Position numbers and translations under genes: made by a program. The notes beneath the pieces were generated by a model. The model was given only the letters and a program-made list of their open reading frames with translations. It had not been told where the DNA came from and did no database searches. 64,000 bases of DNA from assembly GCA_018402365.1 (NCBI GenBank), contig JAGYJD010000007.1, positions 1 to 64,000 on the forward strand. The letters run 5' to 3'. The DNA comes from Candidatus Nanopelagicales bacterium (GTDB lineage Bacteria; Actinomycetota; Actinomycetes; S36-B12; UBA5976). Positions within the stretch are counted from its first letter, which is position 1. Each line of letters opens with the position of its first letter. This document shows positions 1 to 11,088 of the stretch, piece by piece.

Positions 1-918
1 TTCTTGGTTATCTAAGTAGAATTGGAAGAAACTATATACTTCTGGACGTGCAATTGAGGTATCACTTGCGTAAACATAAAGCCCACGACCTAGAGGCGAG
101 TAATCGCCGCTGGCTACGTTCTCAAGTTCTGGAGCAACGCAACCGTTACCGCCATCAACTTGAAGAGCTTTTACTTTATCGCGTGATTCGTTGTAGTAAG
201 TCCAACCTACGTAACCCATTGAGCCAAGTTCTCCACCAACACCAACGATTAAAGCGTTGTCATCCTCGCCGATGTCCACGAAGTTAGTAGTGATTTTGCC
301 ATCTTCGCCATTGATTTCTTCAGTGAAGTAACCAAAGGTTCCCGAGTCGGTACCTGGACCGTACAACTTAAGAGCAACATCTTTTACTGCGCTGTCTTCT
401 AAACCGGGAATCTGGCCCCAAGTTGTCAAAGCAGCACCCTCTGTCCAAATGGCTTCAAGTTGTGCAGTTGTTAGGCAGTCAATTGGGTTTTCAGAATTTA
501 CTACTACTGATAGACCGTCATTAGCCACCTGAATCTTTTCAAAGACGATTCCATTCTCAGCACAGATAGCTGCTTCTGAATCTTTGATTAAACGTGAGGC
601 ATCGCTACCGTCAGTTTCACCAATGCAGAATTTTTCAAAACCTCCGCCAGTACCTGAAGTTGCTACAGAAACCTGCACACCTGAGTTTTCATTCATGAAT
701 AGCTCGGCAGCAACTTCTGAATAAGGTGCCACAGTGCTAGATCCATCAATGCGGATTGTTCCCGAAAGAGCGGCTGCTGCTTCGGTTGTTTCTTCTGTGC
801 TTGTTGAAGTTGAAGTTGAAGATTCTTCAGATGAAGAGTCGCTGTCACTTCCACAAGCAGACAATAAAATTGCGCTCGCGGACAGAATGCCCACTAAAGC
901 AATTAGATTTTTTTTCAC
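1..918 (-). CDS. pstS: Phosphate ABC transporter substrate-binding lipoprotein PstS (C-terminus cut by window edge)
   Basis: Reverse-strand translation from GTG at 918: VKKNLIALVGILSASAILLSACGSDSD (lipobox) ... GTIRIDGSSTVAPYSEVAAELF ... SGTGGGFEKFCIGETDGSDASRLI ... YGPGTDSGTFGYFTEEI; open to position 1. Confidence 0.93.
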   Translation of the reverse strand, partial: MKKNLIALVGILSASAILLSACGSDSDSSSEESSTSTSTSTEETTEAAAALSGTIRIDGSSTVAPYSEVAAELFMNENSGVQVSVATSGTGGGFEKFCIGETDGSDASRLIKDSEAAICAENGIVFEKIQVANDGLSVVVNSENPIDCLTTAQLEAIWTEGAALTTWGQIPGLEDSAVKDVALKLYGPGTDSGTFGYFTEEINGEDGKITTNFVDIGEDDNALIVGVGGELGSMGYVGWTYYNESRDKVKALQVDGGNGCVAPELENVASGDYSPLGRGLYVYASDTSIARPEVYSFFQFYLDNQE

Positions 919-982
919 TTAATTTCCCCTTTTAGGTAGGTAGTCTTTCAAGGGACAACCTAGAAAACTCGAGTGCACAGCA

Positions 983-1010
983 GGTGTTTTAAAGGTAAAT
1001 AAAAGGTGAA
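983..1010 (-). promoter_or_regulatory. PHO-box-like direct repeats upstream of pstS
   Basis: Minus strand reads TTCACC-TTTTA-TTTACC-TTTAA-AACACC: three NNCACC-like units at exactly 11-bp spacing (plus-strand ggtgaa 1005-1010, ggtaaa 994-999, ggtgtt 983-988), 65 nt upstream of the pstS start. Confidence 0.55.
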
Positions 1011-1017
1011 TTAATCA

Positions 1018-1932
1018 CTAAATATTAATTATCTCAGCATTTTTGATACTGATGGTGCCATTGTGAATTGTGCGATGTAGCACCAACATGGACCCAGGGG
1101 CCAAAGCGGCATCTAAATCCACTGACTCAATTTGAGACTGAATAAAGCTAGCTATTTCTGGCAAGGCTGGGCGGTGTCCACAGATTACTTGCGGCAGCGG
1201 GTCAGCTAATACTTTAGCAACTATCTCAAGTGCTGGCGCAGGATTTGCTTCCCAACCTAATTCATTGAGAGTTTGATAAGCATGAATTGGCTGCTGGATC
1301 TCGGTAGCGAATTTAGCGATGGTAGAGATGCAGCGACTGGCATCAGATGAAATTACTTTCTTTACACCATAAGCGTGCAGTAGTTGTGAGATTTCATCTA
1401 CTTGTGAAAATCCAATTTTTGTTAGGGGGCGAACTGTATCAATTGGCGGCTTTTTTAGGTAGCGATCGGACCATTCTATTCGCTTCTCTGCTTGAGCATG
1501 TCTAAGTAAAATCAGTGGAGTTGTTTCTATAGCCTCCAAAGCTGTTGCTGCTATTTCAGCATCTTCTTGGTAAGTTAATATATTTTTTAATTGCGTTTTT
1601 GAGGCCCAAAGCAGTTCATCTACTTCGTCATTTTCAGTGAAGGTATCTTGACCCACTAAAGACGCTTTCCAGTAATACACTTTTTTTAAATCTTCATCTT
1701 TGAAGTAAGTGCGACTTGGTAATGGATGGCTGAGCTCGCAAGCTAAGCCAGTTTCTTCAAGTAGTTCTCTAACCGCAGCTAATTGTGGAAGTTCGTCAAT
1801 TTCGATATGGCCTTTAGGTAAGGTCCAATCCTCTCGATGAGGACGATGTATCACGGCAACTTTTTTGCCAACTTTAGTTTTTTTTACAAGTACTACTCCA
1901 GCTGCAAAAATTTTAGGTTTTTCTTTAGCCAT
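1018..1932 (-). CDS. NUDIX hydrolase fused to SixA/histidine-phosphatase domain (MutT1-like)
   Basis: NUDIX box [25 protein letters not shown], then C-terminal [12 protein letters not shown] phosphatase motif; overlaps ppk. Confidence 0.9.
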   Translation of the reverse strand: MAKEKPKIFAAGVVLVKKTKVGKKVAVIHRPHREDWTLPKGHIEIDELPQLAAVRELLEETGLACELSHPLPSRTYFKDEDLKKVYYWKASLVGQDTFTENDEVDELLWASKTQLKNILTYQEDAEIAATALEAIETTPLILLRHAQAEKRIEWSDRYLKKPPIDTVRPLTKIGFSQVDEISQLLHAYGVKKVISSDASRCISTIAKFATEIQQPIHAYQTLNELGWEANPAPALEIVAKVLADPLPQVICGHRPALPEIASFIQSQIESVDLDAALAPGSMLVLHRTIHNGTISIKNAEIINI

Positions 1933-4012
1933 CTAGCTGCGTTCTCTTTTGGGATCTTTGAATCAAAACATCGTGCAGGTCTGCCAGTAGATTATTTTGC
2001 TCGTCGTATTGATTTAAAATCCACTGCCCATCAGGTTGTAACTCCCAGGCTTTGATTTTTTGCGAGAGACCTAAATCCAGTAACTCTTGTACGTATTTAA
2101 TTTGCTCCGGCTCGGTCAATTGCACCAAAGACTCGACTCTGCGGTCTAAATTTCTATGCATCAAATCAGCGCTACCAATCCAAATCTCAGTATCACCAGC
2201 ATTACTAAATTCAAAAATTCTTGAATGTTCTAAAAATCTGCCTAAAATACTTCTAACGCTGATGTTTTCACTCAATTGGGCCACTTTCGGTTTGAGTGCA
2301 CACATTCCACGTACCCATAAATCAACTTTTACCCCAGCATTGGAAGCATGATAAAGCGCATCAATAGTTGCTTCATCTACCAATGAATTACATTTGAATC
2401 GAATCTGGGCGGGTAATCCTATTTTTTGATTTTGAATTTCTCTTTCTATTCGTTCAATTAATCCTTTGCGAATACCTTGCGGAGCCACCAACAAACGGTC
2501 GTAATCTTCGTTAGCGCTATAACCCGAGAGTAGATTAAATAGGTAAGCAACATCATCAGCGATTTGAGGATCGTCAGTCAAAAGGCCAAGATCCTCATAC
2601 CCACGAGCAGTTTTTGGGTGATAGTTACCAGTGCCAATGTGGCAGTAGCGACGAATTCCTTCTGCTTCTTGCCTAATAATTAAAGATAATTTGGCGTGAG
2701 TTTTTAAGCCCACTAATCCATAAACCACGTGGACGCCAGCTTCTTCAAGCTTTCTAGCCCAACGAATATTTGCTTGCTCATCAAAGCGCGCTTTGATTTC
2801 TACGATTGCTAAAACCTGTTTACCGTTTTGAGCGGCTTCAACTAGCGCATCAACAATCGGCGAATCACCAGAAGTGCGATACAGCGTTTGCTTAATTGCT
2901 AGTACTTTTGGGTCGTCGGCGGCTTGCTCTAAAAATCTTTGTACCGTAGTTGAAAAAGAGTCATAAGGATGGTGCAGCAAAATATCTTTATTTCTAATTG
3001 CTTCCATAATGTCTGCGGCCGAGGATGTTTCAACATCTTGATAAATTTGAATACTTCTTGGAATAAATTTCGGATACTTCAAATCATCGCGATCTAAATC
3101 ATGAATACTGCTTAAGCCTCTTAGATCTAAGGGCCAAGTTAACTTAAAGATTTCATCATCATTTACTTCAAGCTCTTCTTTTAGCAGCTCCAGTACTTTT
3201 TCATCCATAGTTTCTTCAATTTCCAGCCTTACTGCTGGGCCAAATTTTCGCCTAGATAATTCGCGCTCCATTGCATCCAGCAAATTTTCAGTATCGTCCT
3301 CTTCAACTTCTACATCCTCATTTCGAGTTACTCTGAAGGTGTGGTGTTGAGTAACCTCCATCCCAGGGAACAAAGCATCTAAGTTTGCGGCAATTACATC
3401 TTCTAGTGGCACAAAACGTTGGCCCCAGGTATTTAAAAAGCGTGGGAATGACGGTGGAACTTTTACCCGAGCAAAAAGTTCGGTATTGGTTTTGGGGTTT
3501 TTTAGCAAAATCGCCAAGTTTAAAGAAAGACCAGAGATATAAGGGAAGGGATGCGCAGGATCTACCGCTAAAGGAGTAAGGACTGGGAATATATTGTTGT
3601 TGTATAAGTCATTTAATTTTTTAATTTCATCATCATTAAGATTATCCCAGCGACAAATTTCAATTTCATTTTGTTTTAAGAGGGGCAGTACTTCTTTATG
3701 AAATATTTCATTATGAAGATTTTGAAGACTTCTTGCTTCTGTTAAAACAGTACTATGAACTTCACGAGGTAACATTCCACTATTTGAACGAACTGCGATA
3801 CCAGCAGCAATTCTTCGCTTTAGACCAGCAACTCGTACCATAAAAAACTCATCTAGATTATTTGAAAAAATCCCTAAAAAGTGGGCTCGCTCAAGTAAGG
3901 GAATTTCTGAATCTTGGGCTAACTCTAAAACTCTTTTATTGAAAGCCAACCAAGACATTTCACGCTCTAGGTAGCGGTCTGACAATAATTCATCTTGACT
4001 AGTTAATTGCAT
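1925..4012 (-). CDS. ppk: Polyphosphate kinase
   Basis: 695 aa with [56 protein letters not shown] motifs of PPK1. Confidence 0.97.
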   Translation of the reverse strand: MQLTSQDELLSDRYLEREMSWLAFNKRVLELAQDSEIPLLERAHFLGIFSNNLDEFFMVRVAGLKRRIAAGIAVRSNSGMLPREVHSTVLTEARSLQNLHNEIFHKEVLPLLKQNEIEICRWDNLNDDEIKKLNDLYNNNIFPVLTPLAVDPAHPFPYISGLSLNLAILLKNPKTNTELFARVKVPPSFPRFLNTWGQRFVPLEDVIAANLDALFPGMEVTQHHTFRVTRNEDVEVEEDDTENLLDAMERELSRRKFGPAVRLEIEETMDEKVLELLKEELEVNDDEIFKLTWPLDLRGLSSIHDLDRDDLKYPKFIPRSIQIYQDVETSSAADIMEAIRNKDILLHHPYDSFSTTVQRFLEQAADDPKVLAIKQTLYRTSGDSPIVDALVEAAQNGKQVLAIVEIKARFDEQANIRWARKLEEAGVHVVYGLVGLKTHAKLSLIIRQEAEGIRRYCHIGTGNYHPKTARGYEDLGLLTDDPQIADDVAYLFNLLSGYSANEDYDRLLVAPQGIRKGLIERIEREIQNQKIGLPAQIRFKCNSLVDEATIDALYHASNAGVKVDLWVRGMCALKPKVAQLSENISVRSILGRFLEHSRIFEFSNAGDTEIWIGSADLMHRNLDRRVESLVQLTEPEQIKYVQELLDLGLSQKIKAWELQPDGQWILNQYDEQNNLLADLHDVLIQRSQKRTQLDG

Positions 4013-4030
4013 GGCTCAAGGATGTCAGAT

Positions 4031-4951
4031 TTAGGTTAACGACTTGTAAAGAGTGTCTGAACCAGAGAGAACAAACCCTAAGTCGAGGTAAATTCGTTTG
4101 GCGCTTTCGTTGCTAGCGTCCACATAGAGCATTGCCTCAGCCAATTTTTGACCTCGTAAATGATGTAGGCCCCACAGGGTTAATTGTCTACCTAGACCCT
4201 GACCGCGAAACTCGGGTAATACCGCCAGCACATAAATCTCACCAAGTGGCTGGTGGACGTGGTGGTGATGTCCATGAATTTTGGTCCAGCAAAAAGCAAC
4301 TGGTTGGTTGGTTTGGGTTCTAATTATTAACAAACCTTTAGGGTTAAACCACTCTTCATTTAGGCGTAAAGATAAATCGTCTTCATTCCAACTCGCTTGA
4401 TCAGGTAAATTTACAAAAGATTTTTTATTAATTTCAAGAATTACTTCGTTATCTTGTGGGCCTTGATAAGTTGCAAATAAAAATTCTGACGGTGTCGAGA
4501 AATCTGCAAGTGGCTCGAGTAATGAGCGGCAAAGTTGAACAATCTCTCGAGCTGGATGGTAGTTGAGTTTTTTAGCAAAATCTTGAGCAGATTTGATATT
4601 TCCATGCGCCCAAAGTCTGAGTGGTTTACCCGCTGAATCATTTTCAATTTTTTGTAAAATTAATTTAGCGATACCTTGGTTTCTAAAATCAGGTGTCACT
4701 ACTAATTCAGCACTGGGGCCTGCCACCAAATCTGTTTGATCTAAATGCCCATAGCCAACAATTTGCTCATCAATTAATGCCAAGACATGTGTGATTGGTT
4801 TATCTCCACCGTGCTTCAGGTGTAATTCGACATGTTCACTCAGCGGCTTGACGTCATCAACTAAAAAAGAATCTTCTATAATTTTAAAAACTTGATCTTG
4901 TTGTTTTGCAGTAAGCGAGTCTACTGTGGAAATTTCCACCTTTACCTTCAT
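4031..4951 (-). CDS. mshD: Double-GNAT acetyltransferase, mycothiol synthase-like
   Basis: Two GNAT domains ([37 protein letters not shown]); next to the GlnR-like regulator as in other actinobacteria. Confidence 0.85.
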   Translation of the reverse strand: MKVKVEISTVDSLTAKQQDQVFKIIEDSFLVDDVKPLSEHVELHLKHGGDKPITHVLALIDEQIVGYGHLDQTDLVAGPSAELVVTPDFRNQGIAKLILQKIENDSAGKPLRLWAHGNIKSAQDFAKKLNYHPAREIVQLCRSLLEPLADFSTPSEFLFATYQGPQDNEVILEINKKSFVNLPDQASWNEDDLSLRLNEEWFNPKGLLIIRTQTNQPVAFCWTKIHGHHHHVHQPLGEIYVLAVLPEFRGQGLGRQLTLWGLHHLRGQKLAEAMLYVDASNESAKRIYLDLGFVLSGSDTLYKSLT

Positions 4952-5658
4952 GCCTTGACCTGATTATTCACTTTCGTTTCGGAGTCATTTTTGTTTTGAA
5001 CAAATCTGTAACCAACATTTCGAATAGTTCCAATTAGGTTTTCATACTCGGTACCTAATTTGGCTCTTAGCCTTCTTACGTGAACGTCTACCGTTCTGGT
5101 GCCACCGTAATAATCAAATCCCCAGACCTCTTGTAAGAGTTGGGCCCGACTAAAGACGCGACCTGGGTGCTGAGCAAGAAAACGAAGTAATTCAAATTCT
5201 TTAAAAGTTAAATCTACAATTTCACCACGAAGCCTTACCGTATAAGAAGCTTCGTCAATTACTAAATCTCCACGTTGAATTTCTTCAGAGTCAGCCATTG
5301 TTTCACCTTGCAATTTTCCAACCACTAGGCGAATTCGGGCATCTACCTCTGCGGGACCAGCTAAATCCAAGATCACGTCATCAATTCCCCAGTCATGATT
5401 AAGAGCAATTAATCCGCCTTCAGTAGTAATCAAGATCAGACCACAAGTTAAACCAGTTGAGTGCAACAAACGGCACAAGGATTTTGCTGCCGGCAAATCC
5501 CGTCTGGCGTCGATCATCACTACATCACAAGTGGGGGCTTCAATTAAAGCAGTGGGGTTGGCCGGCAGGATTTTTACCGAATGATTAAGCAAGGCCAAAG
5601 CCGGAAGAATGTCGCTGGAAGCGCCCGGGGCATTTGTGATCAGAATTAAACTTGACAT
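4948..5658 (-). CDS. OmpR/GlnR-family winged-helix response regulator
   Basis: [21 protein letters not shown] ... [53 protein letters not shown]; start revised to ATG at 5658. Confidence 0.88.
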   Translation of the reverse strand: MSSLILITNAPGASSDILPALALLNHSVKILPANPTALIEAPTCDVVMIDARRDLPAAKSLCRLLHSTGLTCGLILITTEGGLIALNHDWGIDDVILDLAGPAEVDARIRLVVGKLQGETMADSEEIQRGDLVIDEASYTVRLRGEIVDLTFKEFELLRFLAQHPGRVFSRAQLLQEVWGFDYYGGTRTVDVHVRRLRAKLGTEYENLIGTIRNVGYRFVQNKNDSETKVNNQVKA

Positions 5659-5735
5659 CACACCCCTTACGGCTAAATATAAAGAATATCTCATCAAAGA
5701 AGCCTGCAGGCTAACGGTTAAGTAAAGTTGGGCAA

Positions 5736-6363
5736 ATGAGAGATTTTGCTGAACAAAAATTTCTACCGTCGCAACTGCCTGCCGAGATCCTAAAACTTTC
5801 ATGGTTATTAGGTAACTGGGAAGGCAGTGGGCAAATCTCTTACCCAGGTGAAGAAGATCTTAATTTCGTGCAACAGTTGAGGTTTGAAACTGACGGCTCA
5901 AACAGTATTAAAGTTTATAGTAATTTTTGGAAGCTAGAGACAGACTTTTCAGTTAAAAATAAAATTCAAAGTGAACTGGGTTTTTGGAAACTCAATCAAG
6001 ATGAAAAAATCGAAGTTGCACTCTCACAAAGTTCGGGCAGTAGTGAAATTTGGACCGGGGTAGTTGAGGTTTTGCAAATTGTCGATGCACAAATAACTCC
6101 TGCCCGCGCCTGCATTGTTACCGATTTATCGGCAGCTGGTGTTCCTTCTGCTACTGGAATTAAAACAAGGGGATCGGCTTTATGCCTTACTAAATAATGA
6201 ATTGCTTTGGACTTACGATAAAAGCACACTTGAAACACCATTAAGAAATTACTTGTGGGCACGTCTCTCGCCTATCACCTATAGTCAATATCAAGAAAGC
6301 CAACAGACTCAAAAACCCGCTCGAAATTACGAAGCACCGACACCTCCAGGGCAGGAAGCGTGA
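5736..6363 (+). pseudogene. Nitrobindin/FABP-like beta-barrel protein (THAP4 heme-binding type), split by one frameshift
   Basis: ORF 5736-6197 ([20 protein letters not shown]) continues in another frame in ORF 6115-6363 (GDRLYALLNNELLWTYDKS); one extra G in the aagggg run near 6170 would restore one frame. Confidence 0.75.
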
Positions 6364-6818
6364 ATCAAAAAACAGAAGCTTGGGACCGCCGACTTAGGTC
6401 AGCCGGTTTCCGCATAACTCCACAAAGACAATTGGTTTTAGAGGCAGTCACCACACTTCGTCACTCAACGCCAGAAGATATTTTGCTAGAAGTTCAACAA
6501 ACCGCTAGCGGAGTTAATTTGTCTACTGTTTATAGAACTTTAGAAGTTTTAGAACAAGTTGGCTTAGTAACTCATGCTCATATTGATCACGGATCACCCA
6601 CTTACCATGTGGTTGAAGAGGCCCCACACATTCACTTAGTTTGCTCAAGGTGTCAAGCAGTTGAATCAGTTGAAAGTGATGACTTTGAAAAATTTAGCTC
6701 TAAGTTGGAATCACAAAAAGGGTTTGTGGTAAATATCGCCCACGTAGCTTTGCATGGTTTATGTAAAAACTGTGCAGATGGCAGGACACTAATAATTGAT
6801 AATGAATTTGATATCTAA
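6360..6818 (+). CDS. fur: Fur-family metalloregulator
   Basis: GFRITPQRQLVLEAV, LSTVYRTLEVLEQVGLV, HLVCSRCQAVESV and CKNC motifs. Confidence 0.93.
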   Translation: MNQKTEAWDRRLRSAGFRITPQRQLVLEAVTTLRHSTPEDILLEVQQTASGVNLSTVYRTLEVLEQVGLVTHAHIDHGSPTYHVVEEAPHIHLVCSRCQAVESVESDDFEKFSSKLESQKGFVVNIAHVALHGLCKNCADGRTLIIDNEFDI

Positions 6819-7869
6819 TAGCCCAAGTTTTGTAAAACCAGGTGCAATTGCTCCACCAGAAAATTCCTTGGACCAAGGAGTGCCTTGGCATTACGGCGAC
6901 CCTTTACGAGAACAATTAAATCTAATTGAGAAAAGGGGATTAGTCGACCTTTCACATCTTTCAGTGCTTCAAATTACGGGTGAAGATAGAGCTACTTTTT
7001 TACATTCGCTCACTTCAGCTCATTTTTTAAGAGCTAAAGAAAAAGACTCTTTTATTACGCTAATTCTCTCTCCGCATGGGCATATTGAACATTTATTAAA
7101 AGTGATAATTGACAAAGAAAAAATCTGGTTGATCGTAGAACCAAGCGCTAAAGAGCTAATTATTAAATACCTAAACTCAATGATTTTTATGTCAAAAATT
7201 GAAATCTTTGATGTTTCAAAAGAGTATGCAGTTTTATTTGATGGAAAACACGAAGTCCACCAAGATTTACCAACTTGGTTAACTCCAGACAATTTTGCCA
7301 ATAAACCAATTGTTGATGCAGGATTTAGCGCGGGTGGAGATCCCAATAAATATATAAAAACCCGTCCGGCAATATATGAAGGTCGCGAGTATCTCGTTAA
7401 AAGGAATGAACTAGATCTTTATCTTGATCAAGCAGATGAGTTAGTGGGCACTTGGGCACTTGAAGCAATTCGAGTGGCAGCAGGCGTGGTACGTGAAGGT
7501 CTTGATTTTGATCACAAAACTTTGCCGCATGAGGTTGGGCTAATCGGTAATGCGGTTCATTTAGAAAAAGGTTGTTATCGCGGCCAAGAAACGGTAGCAA
7601 GAGTTCACAACTTAGGTAGACCACCTAGAAAATTAGCCTTACTTCACCTTGATGGATTTGCTGAACGCTTACCTAAAGTGGGGAGTGCAGTGAATTTGGC
7701 AGAACTACCAATCGGAATATCGGGGTCAGCGGTAAGACACTATGAATTTGGACCAATCGCGCTAGCTTTGGTAAAAAGTAAGATAAGTGAGGGAGCTGAA
7801 ATAGAAGTAGACTCTATTGCGGGTAGTTTGCAAGAGTTAATTTCGCTAGTGAGAGACATAAAGGAGTAG
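6796..7869 (+). CDS. ygfZ: YgfZ/GcvT-like folate-binding protein
   Basis: KGCYRGQETVARVHNLGRPPRKLALLHLDG signature. Confidence 0.92.
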   Translation: MIMNLISNSPSFVKPGAIAPPENSLDQGVPWHYGDPLREQLNLIEKRGLVDLSHLSVLQITGEDRATFLHSLTSAHFLRAKEKDSFITLILSPHGHIEHLLKVIIDKEKIWLIVEPSAKELIIKYLNSMIFMSKIEIFDVSKEYAVLFDGKHEVHQDLPTWLTPDNFANKPIVDAGFSAGGDPNKYIKTRPAIYEGREYLVKRNELDLYLDQADELVGTWALEAIRVAAGVVREGLDFDHKTLPHEVGLIGNAVHLEKGCYRGQETVARVHNLGRPPRKLALLHLDGFAERLPKVGSAVNLAELPIGISGSAVRHYEFGPIALALVKSKISEGAEIEVDSIAGSLQELISLVRDIKE

Positions 7870-7871
7870 TT

Positions 7872-8165
7872 TTGGGATTTCCAGCCACCGTTGCCTCGAT
7901 AAATATTATTTTGGGTTATTTATTTGCTGGCGTAAAAATCTGGGCTTTAGTTGATTCAGCCTCGCATTCAAAAGCCGCTTATGAGTTTATTGGCAAAATG
8001 AACAAAATCTTTTGGCTCTCCTTTTTAGGTTTAGCAGTATTAATTCAGTTCGCTTCAGTGAGCTTAGGCTGGTCGCCTACGGGTCTATTGAATTTAGTTG
8101 GCCTTATTTTGGCTATAATTTATTTAGTCGATATGCGCCCACGGCTTAAAGATCTTAAAGAGTAA
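7872..8165 (+). CDS. DUF2516-like small membrane protein
   Basis: 97 aa, three hydrophobic segments; begins 3 nt after the ygfZ stop. Confidence 0.65.
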   Translation: MGFPATVASINIILGYLFAGVKIWALVDSASHSKAAYEFIGKMNKIFWLSFLGLAVLIQFASVSLGWSPTGLLNLVGLILAIIYLVDMRPRLKDLKE

Positions 8166-8921
8166 TTACTTTTTACCTTGATTGGCGACTTTTTCAATTG
8201 CGGCTTTAGCTGCGACTGGGTCTAAATAAGTTCCCCCTGGATTGAGGGGTTTGAAGTTTTCATCAAGGCGATAGTGCAACGGAATCCCTGTAGGTAAGTT
8301 TAAATTCGCAATATCAGAATCTGAAATACCATCTAAATGCTTAATTAGTGCTCTCAGTGAGTTACCGTGCGCAATAATCAAAACCTGCTTTCCCTCACGG
8401 AGCTGTGGCACAACATTGTCGTACCAATAAGGAAGCATTCTGGCAATTACATCTTTTAAGCATTCCGTTAGTGGAATTGCTTCTGGCGGCAGCTGTTGGT
8501 AACGGGCGTCAGCATTTTGGGCAAATTCATTTTTAGGATCAATCTCTGGCGGAGGTACTTCAAATGAACGACGCCAGAGCATAAATTGTTCTTCACCATA
8601 TTTTTCTAATGTTTCACTTTTATTTAGCCCTTGCAAGGCACCGTAGTGTCTTTCATTAAGGCGCCAACTGCGCTCTACTGGGAGCCACATTAAATCCGCA
8701 CTTTCTAGGGCAAGTTGTGCGGTTCTAATTGCCCGCTTTAGTACCGAAGTATGAAGCACATCTGGCTTTAGGCCCGACTCTTTTATTAGGGTGCCAGCGC
8801 GCTTAGCTTCTTGCACACCTTGTTCAGTTAGATCTACATCAACCCAACCGGTAAAAAGATTTTTTTCGTTCCATTCACTTTCACCATGTCGAACTAATAT
8901 CAAATCATAAGTTTGCTTCAT
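8166..8921 (-). CDS. gpmA: 2,3-bisphosphoglycerate-dependent phosphoglycerate mutase
   Basis: [44 protein letters not shown]. Confidence 0.97.
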   Translation of the reverse strand: MKQTYDLILVRHGESEWNEKNLFTGWVDVDLTEQGVQEAKRAGTLIKESGLKPDVLHTSVLKRAIRTAQLALESADLMWLPVERSWRLNERHYGALQGLNKSETLEKYGEEQFMLWRRSFEVPPPEIDPKNEFAQNADARYQQLPPEAIPLTECLKDVIARMLPYWYDNVVPQLREGKQVLIIAHGNSLRALIKHLDGISDSDIANLNLPTGIPLHYRLDENFKPLNPGGTYLDPVAAKAAIEKVANQGKK

Positions 8922-8936
8922 TATTTTTATTTTGCC

Positions 8937-10220
8937 TTATACCGCAGTAATTCTTACTGGCGCTTGGGATGGATTCTCTAAAGCGGTTTGATACACCGAA
9001 AGCAGATTTTCAACGGTGCTGTCCCATGAGAACTTTTTAGCTTGCTTCACAGCCCCTTGCGATAATTTACTGCGCAAAGTTGGATTATTCATTAACTCGC
9101 TAATTTGCCGAGCCCAATTTTGTGGATCATGGTTCTCAATTAAAAGCCCACTCTCTTGATGAGCTACCACTGTTTTTAATCCACCAACACTGGCTGCAAC
9201 TACCGGTACCCCTGCTGCTTGTGCTTCAACTGCAACTAATCCAAACGATTCTGAATAGGAGGGGACAACAACTAAGTCTGAAGCTTGGTAAATCTTTGCT
9301 AGGTTTTGACGACTTACTGGCGTAAGAAATTTAGTGATATTTTCTAAACCCAAAGATTTTGCAAGATCCATTAGTTGAGTTGGTTTATCAAACCCACTAC
9401 CTGAGAGCCCACCACAAATTACAATTTGTAATTTATCCTTTAGGGCAGGATTCATTTTTAATAGTTCTGCGCCAACTAACAGTAATAGATCCGGTGCCTT
9501 GAGGGGTTGCACTCTTCCAACAAAAGTCAAAACAAAAGCATCGGGTTTGATATCAAAGTAACTTCTAGCCTCTACTTGCTCGGCTGGGTAAAAAGTATTT
9601 AAATCAACTCCAGGATGCACTACTGAAACTTGTTGGGCACTAGCCCCATAAAGATTAATAAGTTCATTTGCTTCTTCTTGAGTATTCGCTACTAGTTGAT
9701 CTGCCGCTTTGACAACCTGCTGTTCACCAATTTCACGCTCTTTTGGTTCTGGTAGATCGCCTGCTGCCAAATTTAAATTTTTAACTCTTGCCATGGTGTG
9801 CATGGTGTGAACTAAAGGAACGTTCCATCTTTCTGAAGCCACCCAACCAACTTGCCCACTCAACCAGTAATGCGAATGAATTAAGTCGTACCAACCTTCA
9901 GGCTTAAAAGCTTCTTCTCTTAAAATCCCAGCTGTCAAAGCACAAAGTTGTGCCGGCAAAGAATTTTTATCTAAACCTTCAAAAGGACCAGCATTAATAT
10001 GTTTTACATTTACTCCAGGAAACAATTCAACTTTGTTTGCCGGAGTGCTGGCAGTTCGCCGTGTAAAAATATCTACTTGGGTTCCGCGTTCTGCTAAACG
10101 CTTTGCTGTTTCAACAACATAAACATTCAATCCACCTGCATCGCCAGTACCGGGCTGATCTAAGGGGGAAGTATGCACTGACAGCACTGCAATGCGCTTG
10201 GCTTTTTGCTTGTTGACCAT
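8937..10220 (-). CDS. mshA: D-inositol-3-phosphate glycosyltransferase
   Basis: HTSPLDQPGTGDAGGLNVYV, LIHSHYWLSGQVG, VVPSYSESFGLVAVEAQAAGVPVVAASVGGL. Confidence 0.95.
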   Translation of the reverse strand: MVNKQKAKRIAVLSVHTSPLDQPGTGDAGGLNVYVVETAKRLAERGTQVDIFTRRTASTPANKVELFPGVNVKHINAGPFEGLDKNSLPAQLCALTAGILREEAFKPEGWYDLIHSHYWLSGQVGWVASERWNVPLVHTMHTMARVKNLNLAAGDLPEPKEREIGEQQVVKAADQLVANTQEEANELINLYGASAQQVSVVHPGVDLNTFYPAEQVEARSYFDIKPDAFVLTFVGRVQPLKAPDLLLLVGAELLKMNPALKDKLQIVICGGLSGSGFDKPTQLMDLAKSLGLENITKFLTPVSRQNLAKIYQASDLVVVPSYSESFGLVAVEAQAAGVPVVAASVGGLKTVVAHQESGLLIENHDPQNWARQISELMNNPTLRSKLSQGAVKQAKKFSWDSTVENLLSVYQTALENPSQAPVRITAV

Positions 10221-10269
10221 GTAGGTAATAGTTTACCCAAAGGGCAATTGATTCACCAAAGTTCTTTGT

Positions 10270-10929
10270 TTAGTGCATTACGGTGTCAAGATAGGGCTCT
10301 CCGGTGACGACATGAATCACGCGTCGAGCGATGCTCACCGCATGATCACCAAAGCGTTCGTAATATCGCGAAAGTAAGGTCACATCTACTGCAGCTTCAA
10401 CTCCGTGATTCCAATCAACTGAAAGCACAATTCTAAATAGTTCACGGTGAATTTCATCTAACTTATCATCGCTATTTTCTATCTCTCTGGCGACAGATAA
10501 TTCATGTGTTGCTAAAACTTTATGAGTTTGTTCCACAATTTTTTCGGCGTAGTGCCCCATTGATCTAAATGTGTCTACTAATTCTTCTGGAATTGCTTTT
10601 GAGGGATAGCGCAGTCTTGCAGCTTTGGCGATATGAACTGCTAAGTCACCCATTCGCTCAAGGGAGGTAGCCATTTTTAAGGCCCCAAGGACAGTGCGCA
10701 AATCAGAAGCAACTGGATTTTGTAAAGCCGTGACCAAGATGCACTTTTCTTCTAGCGCTGATGTGAGGTCATTAATTAATACATCAGACTCAATCACTTT
10801 TTCAGCGATTTCTCGGTCTGCAAATAAGAGTGATTCAGTAGCTTGGGTAACAGATTTTAAAACCAAATTGGTAATGTGCTGTAGCTCGTTACTGATTTCT
10901 TTTAAGTCTTCTTCGAAACTGTTTCTCAT
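10270..10929 (-). CDS. phoU: Phosphate transport regulator PhoU
   Basis: Two PhoU helical repeats: RTVLGALKMATSLERMGDLAVHIAK and YYERFGDHAVSIARRVIHVVTGE. Confidence 0.96.
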   Translation of the reverse strand: MRNSFEEDLKEISNELQHITNLVLKSVTQATESLLFADREIAEKVIESDVLINDLTSALEEKCILVTALQNPVASDLRTVLGALKMATSLERMGDLAVHIAKAARLRYPSKAIPEELVDTFRSMGHYAEKIVEQTHKVLATHELSVAREIENSDDKLDEIHRELFRIVLSVDWNHGVEAAVDVTLLSRYYERFGDHAVSIARRVIHVVTGEPYLDTVMH

Positions 10930-11088
10930 CTTTACCCCTTCTATTTAAGATAATACGCTGATTGGGCAAAAAAGTCAGGATGCTGAATTGGAAAGTTACG
11001 AATTTCGATGAATATTTGATGAACGGACAGTTAAAGATAACCATTAGGCAGGAGCAAAAGGTAAATCAAGAGGGCAACCGCTTATTCT

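Noticed and set aside
48-922. Plus-strand ORFs 48-287 and 734-922
   Set aside because: They lie antisense inside clear PstS coding sequence on the minus strand; low-complexity translations.
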